A DNA stretch of 64,000 nucleotides from Pullichristensenella sp002068815 (lineage in GTDB: Bacteria > Bacillota > Clostridia > Christensenellales > Aristaeellaceae), in contig JAXGXF010000009.1 in assembly GCA_040772885.1 (NCBI GenBank), positions 21,664 through 85,663 of the forward strand, given 5' to 3'. The notes beneath the pieces are model-generated. The model saw only the letters and a program-made list of their open reading frames with translations. It did not search any database and was not told the DNA's origin. This document shows positions 25,404 to 33,775 of this stretch, piece by piece. The translations under genes and the position numbers were made by a program. Every line of letters begins with the position of its first letter. Position 1 is the stretch's first letter.

Positions 25404-25895
25404 ATGCAGAAGATGGAAATGCACATTCTGGAGATCCTAACCGACGACGCGCGCACGAGCGTGGGCCAGATCGCGGCCATGCTCGGCCTGAGCGAGGACG
25501 CGGTGCAGGCGGCGATCGCCGGGCTTGAGGAGCAGCGCATCATCCTGAAGTACCCGGCGCTGATCAACTGGGAGAAGGTGGACGTCGAGGAGGTTGAGGC
25601 GCTGATCGAGGTGCGCGTGACGCCGGAGCGCGACCACGGCTTCGACGCGATCGCCGAGCAGATCTACCGCTTCGAGGAGGTCCGCAACGTCTACCTGATG
25701 TCCGGCGGCTACGACCTGCTCGTGATGCTGAAGTCGAGCTCCTTGAAGAAGCTCGCGCTGTTCGTCGCGCAGAAGCTCTCGACAATCGACGGCGTGCTCT
25801 CGACGGCGACGCACTTCGTTTTGAAGCGATACAAGAGCGAGGGCGTGATCCTCGACGAGAAAACCGAAGACAGGAGGCTCAAGGTCTCACCGTGA
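25404..25895 (+). CDS. Lrp/AsnC family transcriptional regulator
   Basis: 163 residues: N-terminal winged helix (residues about 1-48, SVGQIAAMLGLSEDAVQAAIAGLEE) and a C-terminal RAM/ACT-like effector domain (VEALIEVRVTP, VRNVYLMSGGYDLLVML). Family members sense amino acids and act as octamers. The GTGA overlap with the aminotransferase gene makes that enzyme its likely target or partner. It is also divergent from the arginine operon and might regulate it. The start ATG is preceded by GGGAGGTGGG. Confidence 0.88.
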   Translation: MQKMEMHILEILTDDARTSVGQIAAMLGLSEDAVQAAIAGLEEQRIILKYPALINWEKVDVEEVEALIEVRVTPERDHGFDAIAEQIYRFEEVRNVYLMSGGYDLLVMLKSSSLKKLALFVAQKLSTIDGVLSTATHFVLKRYKSEGVILDEKTEDRRLKVSP

Positions 25896-27064
25896 ATTAC
25901 GATCAAATTTTGTGCAGGCGCGTGGCCGAGGTGCCGCCGTCGGGCATACGCAAGTTCTTTGACGTGGTCAGCGAGATGAAGGGCGTGGTCTCGCTGGGCG
26001 TGGGCGAGCCGGATTTCAATACCCCCTGGGGCTATTCGGACGCGGCGATCTACTCGCTGCGCAAGGGACACACGCACTATACGAGCAACTGGGGCCTGCT
26101 CGAGCTCCGCAAGGCGATCGCCGAGTACATGGAGATGCGCTTTCAGGTCGAGTACGACCCGAAGAAGCAGATTCTCGTGACCGTCGGCGCGAGCGAGGGC
26201 ATCGACATAGCCCTCCGCGCGCTGGTCGAGCCGGGCGACGAGGTGCTCGTTCCGGATCCGAGCTACGTGAGCTACGCGCCGGGCGTCACCTTCGCCGGCG
26301 GCGTGTGCGTGCCGGTCCGCACCGACGCGGAGCACGCGTTCAAGCTGACCCCGGAGGCGCTTCGCGAGGTCATCACGCCCAAGACGAAGGCGATGATCCT
26401 CCCCTACCCGAACAACCCGACCGGTGCGGTCATGACGCGCGCGGACATGGAGGCGATCGCGGCGGTGCTTCGCGAGACGAACATCATCGTGATCTCCGAC
26501 GAAATCTACGCGGAGTTGACCTACGAGGGAAAGCACGTTTGCTTCGCCGAGATTCCGGGCATGTGGGAGCGCACGATCACGCTGAACGGCTTCTCGAAGG
26601 CGTTCGCGATGACCGGCTGGCGGCTCGGCTATGCGTGCGGCCCGACGGAATTGATCTCGGTCCTGTGCAAGATCCACCAGTACGCGATCATGTGCGCACC
26701 GACCGCCGGCCAGTTCGCGGCGATCGAGGCGCTCAAGAGCAGCATGCAGAGCGATTTCGCCGAGGTCCGGCGCATGGTCGACACGTACGACCGCCGCAGG
26801 CGGCTGATCGTCAGCGGGCTTCGAAACGCGGGCGTCACCTGCCACGAGCCCAAGGGCGCGTTCTACGCGTTCCCGGCCGTCCCGAAGGGGCTCACGTCGC
26901 AGCAGTTCTGCGAGAAGCTGCTGTGGGAAAAGAAGGTCGCGGCCGTGCCCGGCGACGCGTTCGGCGAGCTCGGCGAGGGCTTCTTCCGCTGCTCGTACGC
27001 GGCGTCGAACGAGAACATCCTGAAGGCCGTCGAGAGGATCGGGGAACTGGTTTCGGAACTGTAG
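25892..27064 (+). CDS. Class I/II pyridoxal-phosphate aminotransferase (PatA/AspC-like)
   Basis: Fold-type I aminotransferase of 390 residues. Motifs: GVGEPDFNTP, LPYPNNPTGAVM (Asn for PLP), VISDEIYAELTY (Asp and Tyr), LNGFSKAFAMTGWRLGYACG (Schiff-base Lys and PLP phosphate Arg). Close families act on aspartate, aromatic amino acids or N-acetyl-LL-diaminopimelate, so the substrate is open. It starts with GTG overlapping the lrp stop, with AGGAGG 14 nt upstream, a long spacing that suggests coupling to lrp translation. Confidence 0.9.
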   Translation: MNYDQILCRRVAEVPPSGIRKFFDVVSEMKGVVSLGVGEPDFNTPWGYSDAAIYSLRKGHTHYTSNWGLLELRKAIAEYMEMRFQVEYDPKKQILVTVGASEGIDIALRALVEPGDEVLVPDPSYVSYAPGVTFAGGVCVPVRTDAEHAFKLTPEALREVITPKTKAMILPYPNNPTGAVMTRADMEAIAAVLRETNIIVISDEIYAELTYEGKHVCFAEIPGMWERTITLNGFSKAFAMTGWRLGYACGPTELISVLCKIHQYAIMCAPTAGQFAAIEALKSSMQSDFAEVRRMVDTYDRRRRLIVSGLRNAGVTCHEPKGAFYAFPAVPKGLTSQQFCEKLLWEKKVAAVPGDAFGELGEGFFRCSYAASNENILKAVERIGELVSEL

Positions 27065-27103
27065 TCCAAAAACAACTTCGGGGCTGTTGCAATAACAAAG
27101 AAT

Positions 27104-27140
27104 CCGGCCCTCTCGGGCGTGAGAGGGCCGGGTTTTCTTT
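27104..27140 (+). terminator. Rho-independent terminator after the aminotransferase gene
   Basis: Perfect 11-bp stem CCGGCCCTCTC (27104-27114) with GAGAGGGCCGG (27121-27131), 6-nt loop, then GTTTTCTTT. The convergent ABC operon ends 41 bp further on and may use it in reverse. Confidence 0.9.
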
Positions 27141-27180
27141 GGAATCCGCTGCCGGAACGCAGGGAACTGTGGTTTTCTGT

Positions 27181-27423
27181 TTACTGAATTTCCTGATCCG
27201 ACTCCCGGAATTCCTTCGTGTCGAAGAACTCGATCAGCGCAATCCCCAGCCCATCACAGAGCGTCTTTAGCGTTACAATGCCGGGGTTTCGGCTCACCCC
27301 GTATACAATGTTCTTCACAGTCGATGCCGGCACGGCAGAAATGCGCGCCAGCGCATTGAGCGCCATGCTGCGCTCCGCGCACAATGCAACAATCCGATTT
27401 GCGACACATTCTCTCGTTGTCAC
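27181..27423 (-). CDS. Small XRE-family helix-turn-helix protein
   Basis: 80 residues that are almost only an HTH_3 domain: LNALARISAVPASTVKNIVYG is the recognition region, followed by TLKTLCDGLGIALIEFF. It starts with GTG inside the stop of the upstream ABC ATPase gene (GTGA) and has AGGAG 8 nt before it, so it is the last gene of the sugar transporter operon. Its base composition is visibly lower in GC than its neighbours, which suggests recent acquisition. It may regulate the operon; no sensor domain is present. Confidence 0.78.
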   Translation of the reverse strand: MTTRECVANRIVALCAERSMALNALARISAVPASTVKNIVYGVSRNPGIVTLKTLCDGLGIALIEFFDTKEFRESDQEIQ

Positions 27424-28952
27424 GCGTACGTCTCCTGCCGTCCGATCGTGTATTCGAGTATCCTCTCCTGCTGCATCTCGGCCTTTTCGGTGATCTCGGC
27501 CGCGATCGCGCCGTCCTTCATCACGTAGATGCGGTCGCTCATGCCGATCAACTCCGGCATGTCGGAGCTGATCATCATCACGGCGACGCCGCCGAGCGCG
27601 ATCTCGTCGATCATCCGGTAGATCTCCGCCTTCGCGCCGACGTCTATGCCGCGCGTCGGCTCGTCGAGTATCAGCACCTTCGGCTCGGTCGCGAGGCATT
27701 TGCCGAGCACGACCTTCTGCTGGTTGCCGCCCGAGAGCGTGCGCGTCAACTGCTCGACCGACTTGCAGACGACGTTCAGCTTCCTCGCCATGTCGGTAGC
27801 GACGGCCCTCTCGCGCTTCCTGATCAAAAACAGCCTCCGGAACAGCTTGAACAGCGACGAGAGCGTGATGTTCTCCGCGACGCCCATGTCGAGGATCAGC
27901 CCCTCGTCCTTGCGGTCCTCGGTCAAATAGATGAGCCCTTTTCGGACGAACGCCGCCGGGTCGCGCCGTCGGACGCGCTTTCCGAGGTAGAATACCTCGC
28001 CGCCGAAGCTCTTCCGGTAGCCGAAGATCGACTTCGCGAGCTCCGTGCGCCCCGCGCCGACGAGCCCGCCCATGCCGACGATCTCGCCCGCGCGCACGTG
28101 CATCGAGATCGGCGCGGTGCCCGGCTCGAGCCGGAGGTTTTTGACCTCGAGCGCGACGTCCGTCCCGGGCGCGTGGCGGTTCCTGTACATGCCGCCGAGC
28201 GTGCGGCCGACCATCATGCCGACGATCCGGTCGATGTCGAACTGCTCGCGCTCGAGGGTTCCGATGTACTGGCCGTCGCGCAGCACGCTCAGCCGGTCGC
28301 CGACCTCGGAAAACTCCTCAATCCTGTGCGAGATGTAGATGATCGCGACGCCCTGGCTGCGGAGCCTATGGATCAGCTTAAACAGTATGTCGATCTCCTT
28401 TTTCGTGAGCGAGGAGGTCGGCTCGTCCATGATGATGATCCGGCACGCGCAGCTCAAGACCTTCACGATCTCGACGATCTGCTGCTGCGCGGTCGAGAGG
28501 TTGCGAACCAGCGTCGCCGGGTCGATCTCGACGCCGAGCTCGTCGAGCATGCGCTTCGCCTCGAGGCGCATCCGTTTCACGTCGCGGAACCGGCCGCGCC
28601 GAAGCTCCCGTCCCATGAAGATGTTGTCCGCGACGGACAGGTTGTTGCACAAATTCAATTCCTGATGGATGAAGCCGATGCCCAGCTCCTGCGCCGCCCT
28701 CGCCCCGCGCGGGCGCACGGGCTTTCCGTCGAGCAAAATCTCCCCCTCGTCCGCGGGGATGATGCCGCCGAGCACCTTCATCAGCGTCGACTTGCCCGCG
28801 CCGTTCTCGCCGACGAGTATGTGCACCTCGCCCGCGCGCAGGTCGAAATTCACCCGGTCGAGTATCCTGACCGTCGCGTGCCGGAGCGCGTTTCCGTAGG
28901 CGTCGAAGATGTACTTCGTGATGCCCTTCATTTCCAGCAGAATGTTTTCCAT
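27420..28952 (-). CDS. Sugar ABC transporter ATP-binding protein (RbsA/MglA type)
   Basis: 510 residues with two fused ABC ATPase domains. The first is canonical: Walker A VGENGAGKSTLMKV, signature in NLSTAQQQIVEI (relaxed), Walker B RIIIMDEPTSSL. The second has the usual degenerate P-loop GGLVGAGRTELAK but a good LSGGNQQKVVLG signature and VLILDEPTRGID. This layout is diagnostic of monosaccharide importers. AGGAGG lies 8 nt before the ATG at 28952. It energises the two permeases encoded just upstream. Confidence 0.94.
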   Translation of the reverse strand: MENILLEMKGITKYIFDAYGNALRHATVRILDRVNFDLRAGEVHILVGENGAGKSTLMKVLGGIIPADEGEILLDGKPVRPRGARAAQELGIGFIHQELNLCNNLSVADNIFMGRELRRGRFRDVKRMRLEAKRMLDELGVEIDPATLVRNLSTAQQQIVEIVKVLSCACRIIIMDEPTSSLTKKEIDILFKLIHRLRSQGVAIIYISHRIEEFSEVGDRLSVLRDGQYIGTLEREQFDIDRIVGMMVGRTLGGMYRNRHAPGTDVALEVKNLRLEPGTAPISMHVRAGEIVGMGGLVGAGRTELAKSIFGYRKSFGGEVFYLGKRVRRRDPAAFVRKGLIYLTEDRKDEGLILDMGVAENITLSSLFKLFRRLFLIRKRERAVATDMARKLNVVCKSVEQLTRTLSGGNQQKVVLGKCLATEPKVLILDEPTRGIDVGAKAEIYRMIDEIALGGVAVMMISSDMPELIGMSDRIYVMKDGAIAAEITEKAEMQQERILEYTIGRQETYA

Positions 28953-28964
28953 GAAGCGCACCTC

Positions 28965-29957
28965 CTACAGCTTCCGGTTCTTGTAGACTTCGAGTATGAT
29001 CGCGAAGAGTATCACGACGCCCATCGCCGGCTGGTATAAATAGTAGTTGACCGCCAGCAGGTTGATCGTGTTCTCGAGCGTCTTTGTGACCAGCACGCCG
29101 AACACGCAGTTGATGACGCTCGAGACGCCCCCGAACAGGCTCGTTCCCCCGACGACCGCCGAGGTCACGATCTCAAACGTGTAGTTCGCGCCGCCGAGGT
29201 TCGACTGCGCGCAGTTGACGCGGATCGTCAAGAGCACTGCCGCGAGCGCGACGAGCGTCGACGAGAGCGCGTACGTCCACACGTGCAGCCGCGCCGCGCG
29301 CACGCCGGAGAGCCGCGCCGTGCGCTGGTTGAAGCCGAACGCGGAGAGGTTGCGCCCGTAGACGGTCTTGTGCCGCACGAGGTACATAAGCACCACGACG
29401 GCGACCGCGATGAACACGTACATCGGCAGCTTGAGCAGCTTGTCGATCAGCTCCGGCATGCCCTCCGCGACGAGGCCCTCGAGCGGCTTCGACGTGCCGA
29501 ACGCCTGCAAATCCATCGGCAGCGGCATGTACGCGTTTCCCTTGCCGACGATCTGCGCGATGCCGAACAGCACGTAGCCCGAGCCGAGCGTCGCGATGAA
29601 CGGCGGCACGCGCAAAAACTGTATGATCGAGCCGTTGACGAGCCCGACGACGGTCCCCAACGCGAGCGTCAGCGGGATCGCCTGCCACGCGGGCATGCCG
29701 TGCTTGACGGACATCAGCCCCAGCGCGATCGAGCAGAGCCCCAGCGTGTAGCCGAGCGACAGGTCGATGCCGCCCGTCGTCAGGACCAGCATCAGCCCCA
29801 TGCACGCGACCGCCGGCACCGCCGCCTGCTTGACGATGTTCAGGACGTTCGCGACCGTGAAAAACCGCCCGACGAGCGCCGCCGCCGCGGTAAACAGCAC
29901 CGCGTACATCAGAATGCAGCCGTGCTCCTTCGCGAACCGAATCGATCTGTCCCTCAT
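28965..29957 (-). CDS. Sugar ABC transporter permease (RbsC/MglC type), second subunit
   Basis: 330 residues with about eight to ten transmembrane helices. The family signature is LVLTTGGIDLSLGYTLGL, followed by the LRVPPFIATLGSGYVLFG loop and SAVVGGTSLFGGVSSV (ATPase-contact region). Its start overlaps the stop of the first permease (ATGA). Two different permease genes in one operon suggest a heterodimeric pore. Confidence 0.92.
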   Translation of the reverse strand: MRDRSIRFAKEHGCILMYAVLFTAAAALVGRFFTVANVLNIVKQAAVPAVACMGLMLVLTTGGIDLSLGYTLGLCSIALGLMSVKHGMPAWQAIPLTLALGTVVGLVNGSIIQFLRVPPFIATLGSGYVLFGIAQIVGKGNAYMPLPMDLQAFGTSKPLEGLVAEGMPELIDKLLKLPMYVFIAVAVVVLMYLVRHKTVYGRNLSAFGFNQRTARLSGVRAARLHVWTYALSSTLVALAAVLLTIRVNCAQSNLGGANYTFEIVTSAVVGGTSLFGGVSSVINCVFGVLVTKTLENTINLLAVNYYLYQPAMGVVILFAIILEVYKNRKL

Positions 29958-30931
29958 CGGCCGGTCACCTCCTCGGCGGCGAACTGCGCGGTCTTTTGCC
30001 GGCTGCGCGCCTTCAGCATCATGCTGAGGGCGACGACCGCGATGATGATCACGCCGACGGTGATGTTCTGGTAGAACGAGTGGACGTTTAAGAGGTTCAG
30101 CACGTTTCGGATCGAGCCGATGATCAGCGCGCCGACGGTCGTCATCGGCACCTTGCCCTCGCCGCCCCCCATCGACACGCCGCCGATGATGCAGGCCGCG
30201 ATCGCGTCGAGCTGATACGGCTCGCCCTGCGTCGGGTGCGAGGTGTCGAGCTGGCTCGCGAGCAGCACGCCCGCCGCCGCCGCGCAGAAGCCGGACATTG
30301 AGAACACAAACAGCTTGATCCTCTCGACGCGTATGCCGGCGTTCTTGAGCACCTGCTCGTTGCCGCCGAGCCCGTAGATGCGCGTGCCGAGCGGCAGCTT
30401 CGTCGAGAGCACCCAGCCCATCAGCACGAACAGCACCATGATGTAGTCCGAGTACGGCACCCCGAGCAGGTACCCGTTGCCGATCGAGACAAAGCCGCGG
30501 GGGAAGCCGCCGAACGAGCGGCCGTTGTTGAACAGATAGCTCGCGCCCTGCGTGATCTGGCCGACGACGAGCGTCGCGACGAACGCCGGCACCTCGAGAA
30601 ACGCGACGAGCGAGCCGGACGCGGCGCCGATCAATATGCCCGAGAGCAGCGCGAGCAGTATCGCAAGCGGCACGCTGACGCCGCCGTTCAACAGCAGCCC
30701 CGCGATCATGCCGCAGAAGGTCACGTTTCCGCCGACCGACAGGTCGATGCCCTTGATGACGATCACCTGCGACACGCCCACCGCGCAGATCGCGATGATC
30801 GAGCACTGGCGCACGACGTTCAACAGGTTGTCGGGCTTTAAGAAGTTCGGGACGAGCGAGCCCGCGAGCAGAAAGGCCGCGGCGCCGAGAAGAATCCGGA
30901 CGGGCCTCCGGAAGCGGCGGTACAGGTTCAC
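29954..30931 (-). CDS. Sugar ABC transporter permease (RbsC/MglC type), first subunit
   Basis: 325 residues. Signature VIVIKGIDLSVGGNVTF, then LEVPAFVATLVVGQITQG and DAIAACIIGGVSMGGGEG. GTG start with a GGGGGG ribosome binding site. It differs clearly in sequence from the second permease, so the two are ancient paralogues rather than a recent duplication. The hydrophobicity pattern matches eight or more membrane helices. Confidence 0.92.
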   Translation of the reverse strand: MNLYRRFRRPVRILLGAAAFLLAGSLVPNFLKPDNLLNVVRQCSIIAICAVGVSQVIVIKGIDLSVGGNVTFCGMIAGLLLNGGVSVPLAILLALLSGILIGAASGSLVAFLEVPAFVATLVVGQITQGASYLFNNGRSFGGFPRGFVSIGNGYLLGVPYSDYIMVLFVLMGWVLSTKLPLGTRIYGLGGNEQVLKNAGIRVERIKLFVFSMSGFCAAAAGVLLASQLDTSHPTQGEPYQLDAIAACIIGGVSMGGGEGKVPMTTVGALIIGSIRNVLNLLNVHSFYQNITVGVIIIAVVALSMMLKARSRQKTAQFAAEEVTGR

Positions 30932-31010
30932 GGGAATCCCCCCAGTTGCAGAAAAATACGCAGAAAGAAGGGGCGCGCGCGATGGTTCGGCGCGCCCCTC
31001 TTTCAGAGAG

Positions 31011-31958
31011 CTAGAACCAGAACTGCGCGGCCATATCGAGGTTGTCCTTCGTGTACATATCGGTTCCGGCGTCGACGAACTTCTCGATCGTCGCCGGGTC
31101 GACGCTTCCGTCCAGCACGCCCAGCATGACCTCGACCGCCTTCGCGCCGATCTTCGCCGGGAACTGCGCCATCGTGCCCGTCATCTCGCCCGCGGCGATG
31201 TAGTCGCAGCCGGCCTTCGCGCCGTCAAAGCTGATGAAGCAGAGCCCGGCGGGGTCGATGTCGTTGTTCTTGAGCGCCTGCAGGATGCCGGGGACCATGT
31301 TGTCCGAGCAGCAGAAGATGCCGTCGATCTCCGGGTTCGCCTGCAGCATGTTCTCGGTGACCTGCATCGCCTTATCGACGACCCAGTCGCCCGCCTGCTC
31401 GTTGACGAGCACGAGGCCGGTGCCCTCGATGCCGGCCTTGAAGCCGTCGGCGCGCTGGTCGCCCGCGGACGAGCCGTTCGCGCCGCGCACGATGATCACG
31501 TTGCCCTCGCCGCCCAGAATTTCGGCCATCTTCTGGCCCGCGAGCTTCGCGGCGGCGAAGTTGTCGGTCGAGACGAACGTCACGTACAGGTCCTCATGCG
31601 CGTTGACACCCTGGTCGACGAGGATCACCGGGATGTTCGCGGCCTTCGCCTTCTCCATGACCGGGATCACGGCGTTCGCGTCCATCGGGTTCAGGATCAG
31701 CGCGTCCACGCCCTGCGCGATCAGGTCCTCGATCTGGTTCACCTGCGTCGCGACCGCGGTCTGGCTCTCGGCGATCGCGTCGACGAAGGTGTTGCCCGAC
31801 GCCTCCACCGCATCCTTGATGCCGGTGTAGAGCGCCAGCTGGAACGCGTCGTTTGTGATGGTCTTCAGGGAGTAGCCGATGGTGAACCCCTCCGCCTGCG
31901 CGGCAATCGGCACCAGCAGCATCGCGAGGACGACGAGGAACAGGCTGATACGCTTCAT
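31011..31958 (-). CDS. Sugar ABC transporter substrate-binding protein (periplasmic-binding protein type 1)
   Basis: 315 residues, RbsB-like fold: FTIGYSLKTITNDAFQLALYTG, DALILNPMDANAVIP, ILVDQGVNA, GIFCCSDNMVPGILQAL. The leader MKRISLFLVVLAMLLVPIAAQA is a typical signal peptide with an AQA cleavage site, but there is no lipobox cysteine, unusual for a monoderm. It is the first gene of the operon and ends 80 bp before the permease. The ligand is a pentose or hexose, or a related compound such as autoinducer-2; the sequence does not decide. AGGAGGG precedes the ATG. Confidence 0.92.
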   Translation of the reverse strand: MKRISLFLVVLAMLLVPIAAQAEGFTIGYSLKTITNDAFQLALYTGIKDAVEASGNTFVDAIAESQTAVATQVNQIEDLIAQGVDALILNPMDANAVIPVMEKAKAANIPVILVDQGVNAHEDLYVTFVSTDNFAAAKLAGQKMAEILGGEGNVIIVRGANGSSAGDQRADGFKAGIEGTGLVLVNEQAGDWVVDKAMQVTENMLQANPEIDGIFCCSDNMVPGILQALKNNDIDPAGLCFISFDGAKAGCDYIAAGEMTGTMAQFPAKIGAKAVEVMLGVLDGSVDPATIEKFVDAGTDMYTKDNLDMAAQFWF

Positions 31959-31995
31959 GGGTAACCCTCCTTGAATAATAATCCTTACGTTTGCG

Positions 31996-32024
31996 ATTAT
32001 AACAGATGGAAAACGTTTTTTCAA
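31996..32024 (-). promoter_or_regulatory. Promoter and palindromic operator of the sugar ABC operon
   Basis: Minus strand: TTGAAA (32019-32024), 17 bp, TATAAT (31996-32001). The spacer contains AAAACGTTTT (32010-32019), a perfect palindrome with the central CG typical of LacI/CcpA-family operators. A repressor bound there would occlude the promoter. It does not fit the cre consensus spacing exactly. Confidence 0.75.
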
Positions 32025-32074
32025 GTGTGATGTGCCGAATTTATAAAAATATTTGTGTCGTGGACTTTGACGGC

Positions 32075-32106
32075 AAAAAAAACGAACCGGCCGCGGGGCC
32101 GATTCG
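32075..32106 (-). terminator. Terminator of the FAD-dehydrogenase gene
   Basis: On the minus strand a 10-bp stem (32097-32106 with 32083-32092, one G-T pair), a 4-nt loop, then eight T residues (32075-32082). It separates this gene from the sugar ABC operon promoter. Confidence 0.9.
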
Positions 32107-32121
32107 TCGAATCCGTTCCTT

Positions 32122-33537
32122 CTATTGATCGCTCTTCTTTGCAATGTCCCGCGCGACGACGATGCCGGTGACCGACGCCTGCATCAGCCCGCGCGTCACG
32201 CCCGCGCCGTCGCCGATCGCGTAGAAGCCGGGGAGCGCGGTCTCAAACCGCTCGCCGACGGCCAGCTTCGACGAGTAGAACTTGACCTCGACGCCGTAGA
32301 GCAGCGTGTTCTGCGAGTACATGCCGGGGGCCACGTTGTCGAACGCGCGCAGCGCCTCGATGATGCTCGTCAGATGCCTGTGCGGCAGCACGAACGACAA
32401 ATCGCCCGGCACCGCGGTCTCGAGCGTCGGCACCGTCGTCGACTTTGCAAGCCGCGAGGCGTCGGTCCTCCTGCCCTTGAGCAGGTCCCCGAGCCGCTGC
32501 ACCATGACGCCGCCGCCGGTCAGCATGTTTCCGAGCTGCGCGATGTAGCGGCCGTACTCGATCGGCTGGTTGAACGGCTCGGTGAAGCGCGTCGAGACGA
32601 GCATCGCGAAGTTCGTGTTCGAGGTGCGCAGCTTCTGGTCGGCGTAGCTGTGGCCGTTGACGACCGCGAGGCCGCCCTCGTAGTGCTCCTCGCTGACGAG
32701 CCCGCCGGGGTTCATGCAGAACGTGCGCACGCGGTTCTCGAACGTGTCGGAGTAATAGACCATCTTCGCCTCGTAGAGGTGCTCGGTCAGGTGGTCCATG
32801 ACCGAGTTCGGCACCTCGACGCGCACGCCTATGTCCACCTCGTTGTTGTGCGTGTCGATGTTGTTCTCGCGCGCCATCTCCGAGAGCCACGCCGCGCCGC
32901 CCCTCCCCGGAGCCGCGACGACGAAGCGCGCGCGCTCGAGCACCTGGCGGCCGTCCGCGCCCTTCATATAGACGCCGGCGACGTGGCCGTCCTCGATGAG
33001 CAGCCCCTCGGCGACGGTGCGCTCGCGGAACTCGAAGCCGGGGCGCTTCGAGAGCGTCACGTACATATCGCGCAGCACGTCGAACGCATGCTCGGTTCCG
33101 AGATGCCGAACCGGGCAGGCGATCAACTGTATGTTGTGGCGCGAGCAGGCGTATTTGATCTCGTCGACCTTCGGGTCGTTCAGGCCGTGCACGGTCTCGG
33201 GCGCGCCGTGCTTCAGGTAGATCGAATCCGCGTAGGCGATCAGGCTCTTGACCTCGTCGCGCGGCAGATAGTCGACGATGTGGCCGCCGACGTCCTCCGA
33301 AAGCGACAGCTTGCCGTCGGAAAACGCGCCCGCGCCGGCCCAGCCGCTCATGATGTTGCAGGGGTCGCAGTGGACGCATTTATGCAGTTTCCGGGCCGGG
33401 CACGTGCGCCGGTCGATGTGCAGGCCCGCGTCGATCAAGAGCACCTTCGCGCCCGGCATCTTCTCCGTCAGCTCGAGCGCGGTGAATATGCCCGCCGGGC
33501 CCGCGCCGACGACGATCGCGTCATAGGGATGATACAT
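32122..33537 (-). CDS. FAD-dependent dehydrogenase (COG2509 type)
   Basis: 471 residues. N-terminal dinucleotide fold YDAIVVGAGPAGIFTALEL, the acidic LLIDAG end, a second FAD contact FYAIGDGAGVTRGLMQAS near the C-terminus. A cysteine-rich segment CPARKLHKCVHCDPCNIMSGW follows the FAD motif and could bind a metal or take part in thiol chemistry. Members are soluble flavoproteins of unknown substrate, distantly related to geranylgeranyl reductases. ATG at 33537 after GAGGAGTGTGAAACCC. It is a single-gene unit with its own promoter, structured leader and terminator. Confidence 0.85.
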   Translation of the reverse strand: MYHPYDAIVVGAGPAGIFTALELTEKMPGAKVLLIDAGLHIDRRTCPARKLHKCVHCDPCNIMSGWAGAGAFSDGKLSLSEDVGGHIVDYLPRDEVKSLIAYADSIYLKHGAPETVHGLNDPKVDEIKYACSRHNIQLIACPVRHLGTEHAFDVLRDMYVTLSKRPGFEFRERTVAEGLLIEDGHVAGVYMKGADGRQVLERARFVVAAPGRGGAAWLSEMARENNIDTHNNEVDIGVRVEVPNSVMDHLTEHLYEAKMVYYSDTFENRVRTFCMNPGGLVSEEHYEGGLAVVNGHSYADQKLRTSNTNFAMLVSTRFTEPFNQPIEYGRYIAQLGNMLTGGGVMVQRLGDLLKGRRTDASRLAKSTTVPTLETAVPGDLSFVLPHRHLTSIIEALRAFDNVAPGMYSQNTLLYGVEVKFYSSKLAVGERFETALPGFYAIGDGAGVTRGLMQASVTGIVVARDIAKKSDQ

Positions 33538-33556
33538 GGGTTTCACACTCCTCGGC

Positions 33557-33596
33557 AAAACAAAGCGCCATTCCGGGCGGATTGCCCCGGGATGGC
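33557..33596 (-). promoter_or_regulatory. Attenuator-like hairpin in the FAD-dehydrogenase leader
   Basis: In the 5' leader on the minus strand, GCCATCCCGG pairs with CCGGAATGGC (33587-33596 with 33567-33576, one mismatch), and the stem is followed by GCTTTGTTTTG. This has the form of an intrinsic terminator placed between promoter and gene, so attenuation is possible. No antiterminator or known riboswitch is evident. Confidence 0.5.
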
Positions 33597-33618
33597 TTTT
33601 ACGCTCTTGCCGACGGTG

Positions 33619-33647
33619 ATTATAGCAGAACGCGCGCGGAAAGTCAA
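33619..33647 (-). promoter_or_regulatory. Promoter of the FAD-dehydrogenase gene
   Basis: Minus strand: TTGACT (33642-33647), 17 bp, TATAAT (33619-33624). It lies about 80 bp upstream of the ATG, leaving a leader of about 75 nt. Confidence 0.85.
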
Positions 33648-33653
33648 GGTTTG

Positions 33654-33720
33654 TCGAACGTTAAACTATCCGTCCGCCATGAAAAAACATTCGTCCGCGC
33701 GCGACGGTTTAACCGTTCGA
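33654..33720. repeat. Interrupted inverted repeat upstream of oppB
   Basis: TCGAACGTTAAAC (33654-33666) is mirrored by GTTTAACCGTTCGA (33707-33720) with one extra base. The right copy also contains the perfect 6-1-6 dyad ACGGTTTAACCGT (33704-33716). It lies directly upstream of the opp -35 box and between two divergent promoters, so it looks like a paired operator for looping or cooperative binding. Confidence 0.5.
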
Positions 33721-33724
33721 AAAC

Positions 33725-33753
33725 TTGCGCGCGGCGCCGGTTTGCGGTATTAT
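33725..33753 (+). promoter_or_regulatory. Promoter of oppBCDF
   Basis: TTGCGC (33725-33730), 17 bp, TATTAT (33748-33753), 22 bp before the oppB ATG. The weak -35 suggests help from an activator, which fits the adjacent inverted repeat. Confidence 0.65.
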
Positions 33754-33775
33754 AGACGGATAAGGGGGTCTTTCG

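Noticed and set aside
32010..32019. AAAACGTTTT as a standard cre site for CcpA
   Set aside because: The TG/CA half-sites are not at cre spacing; it is kept only as a LacI-type operator candidate.
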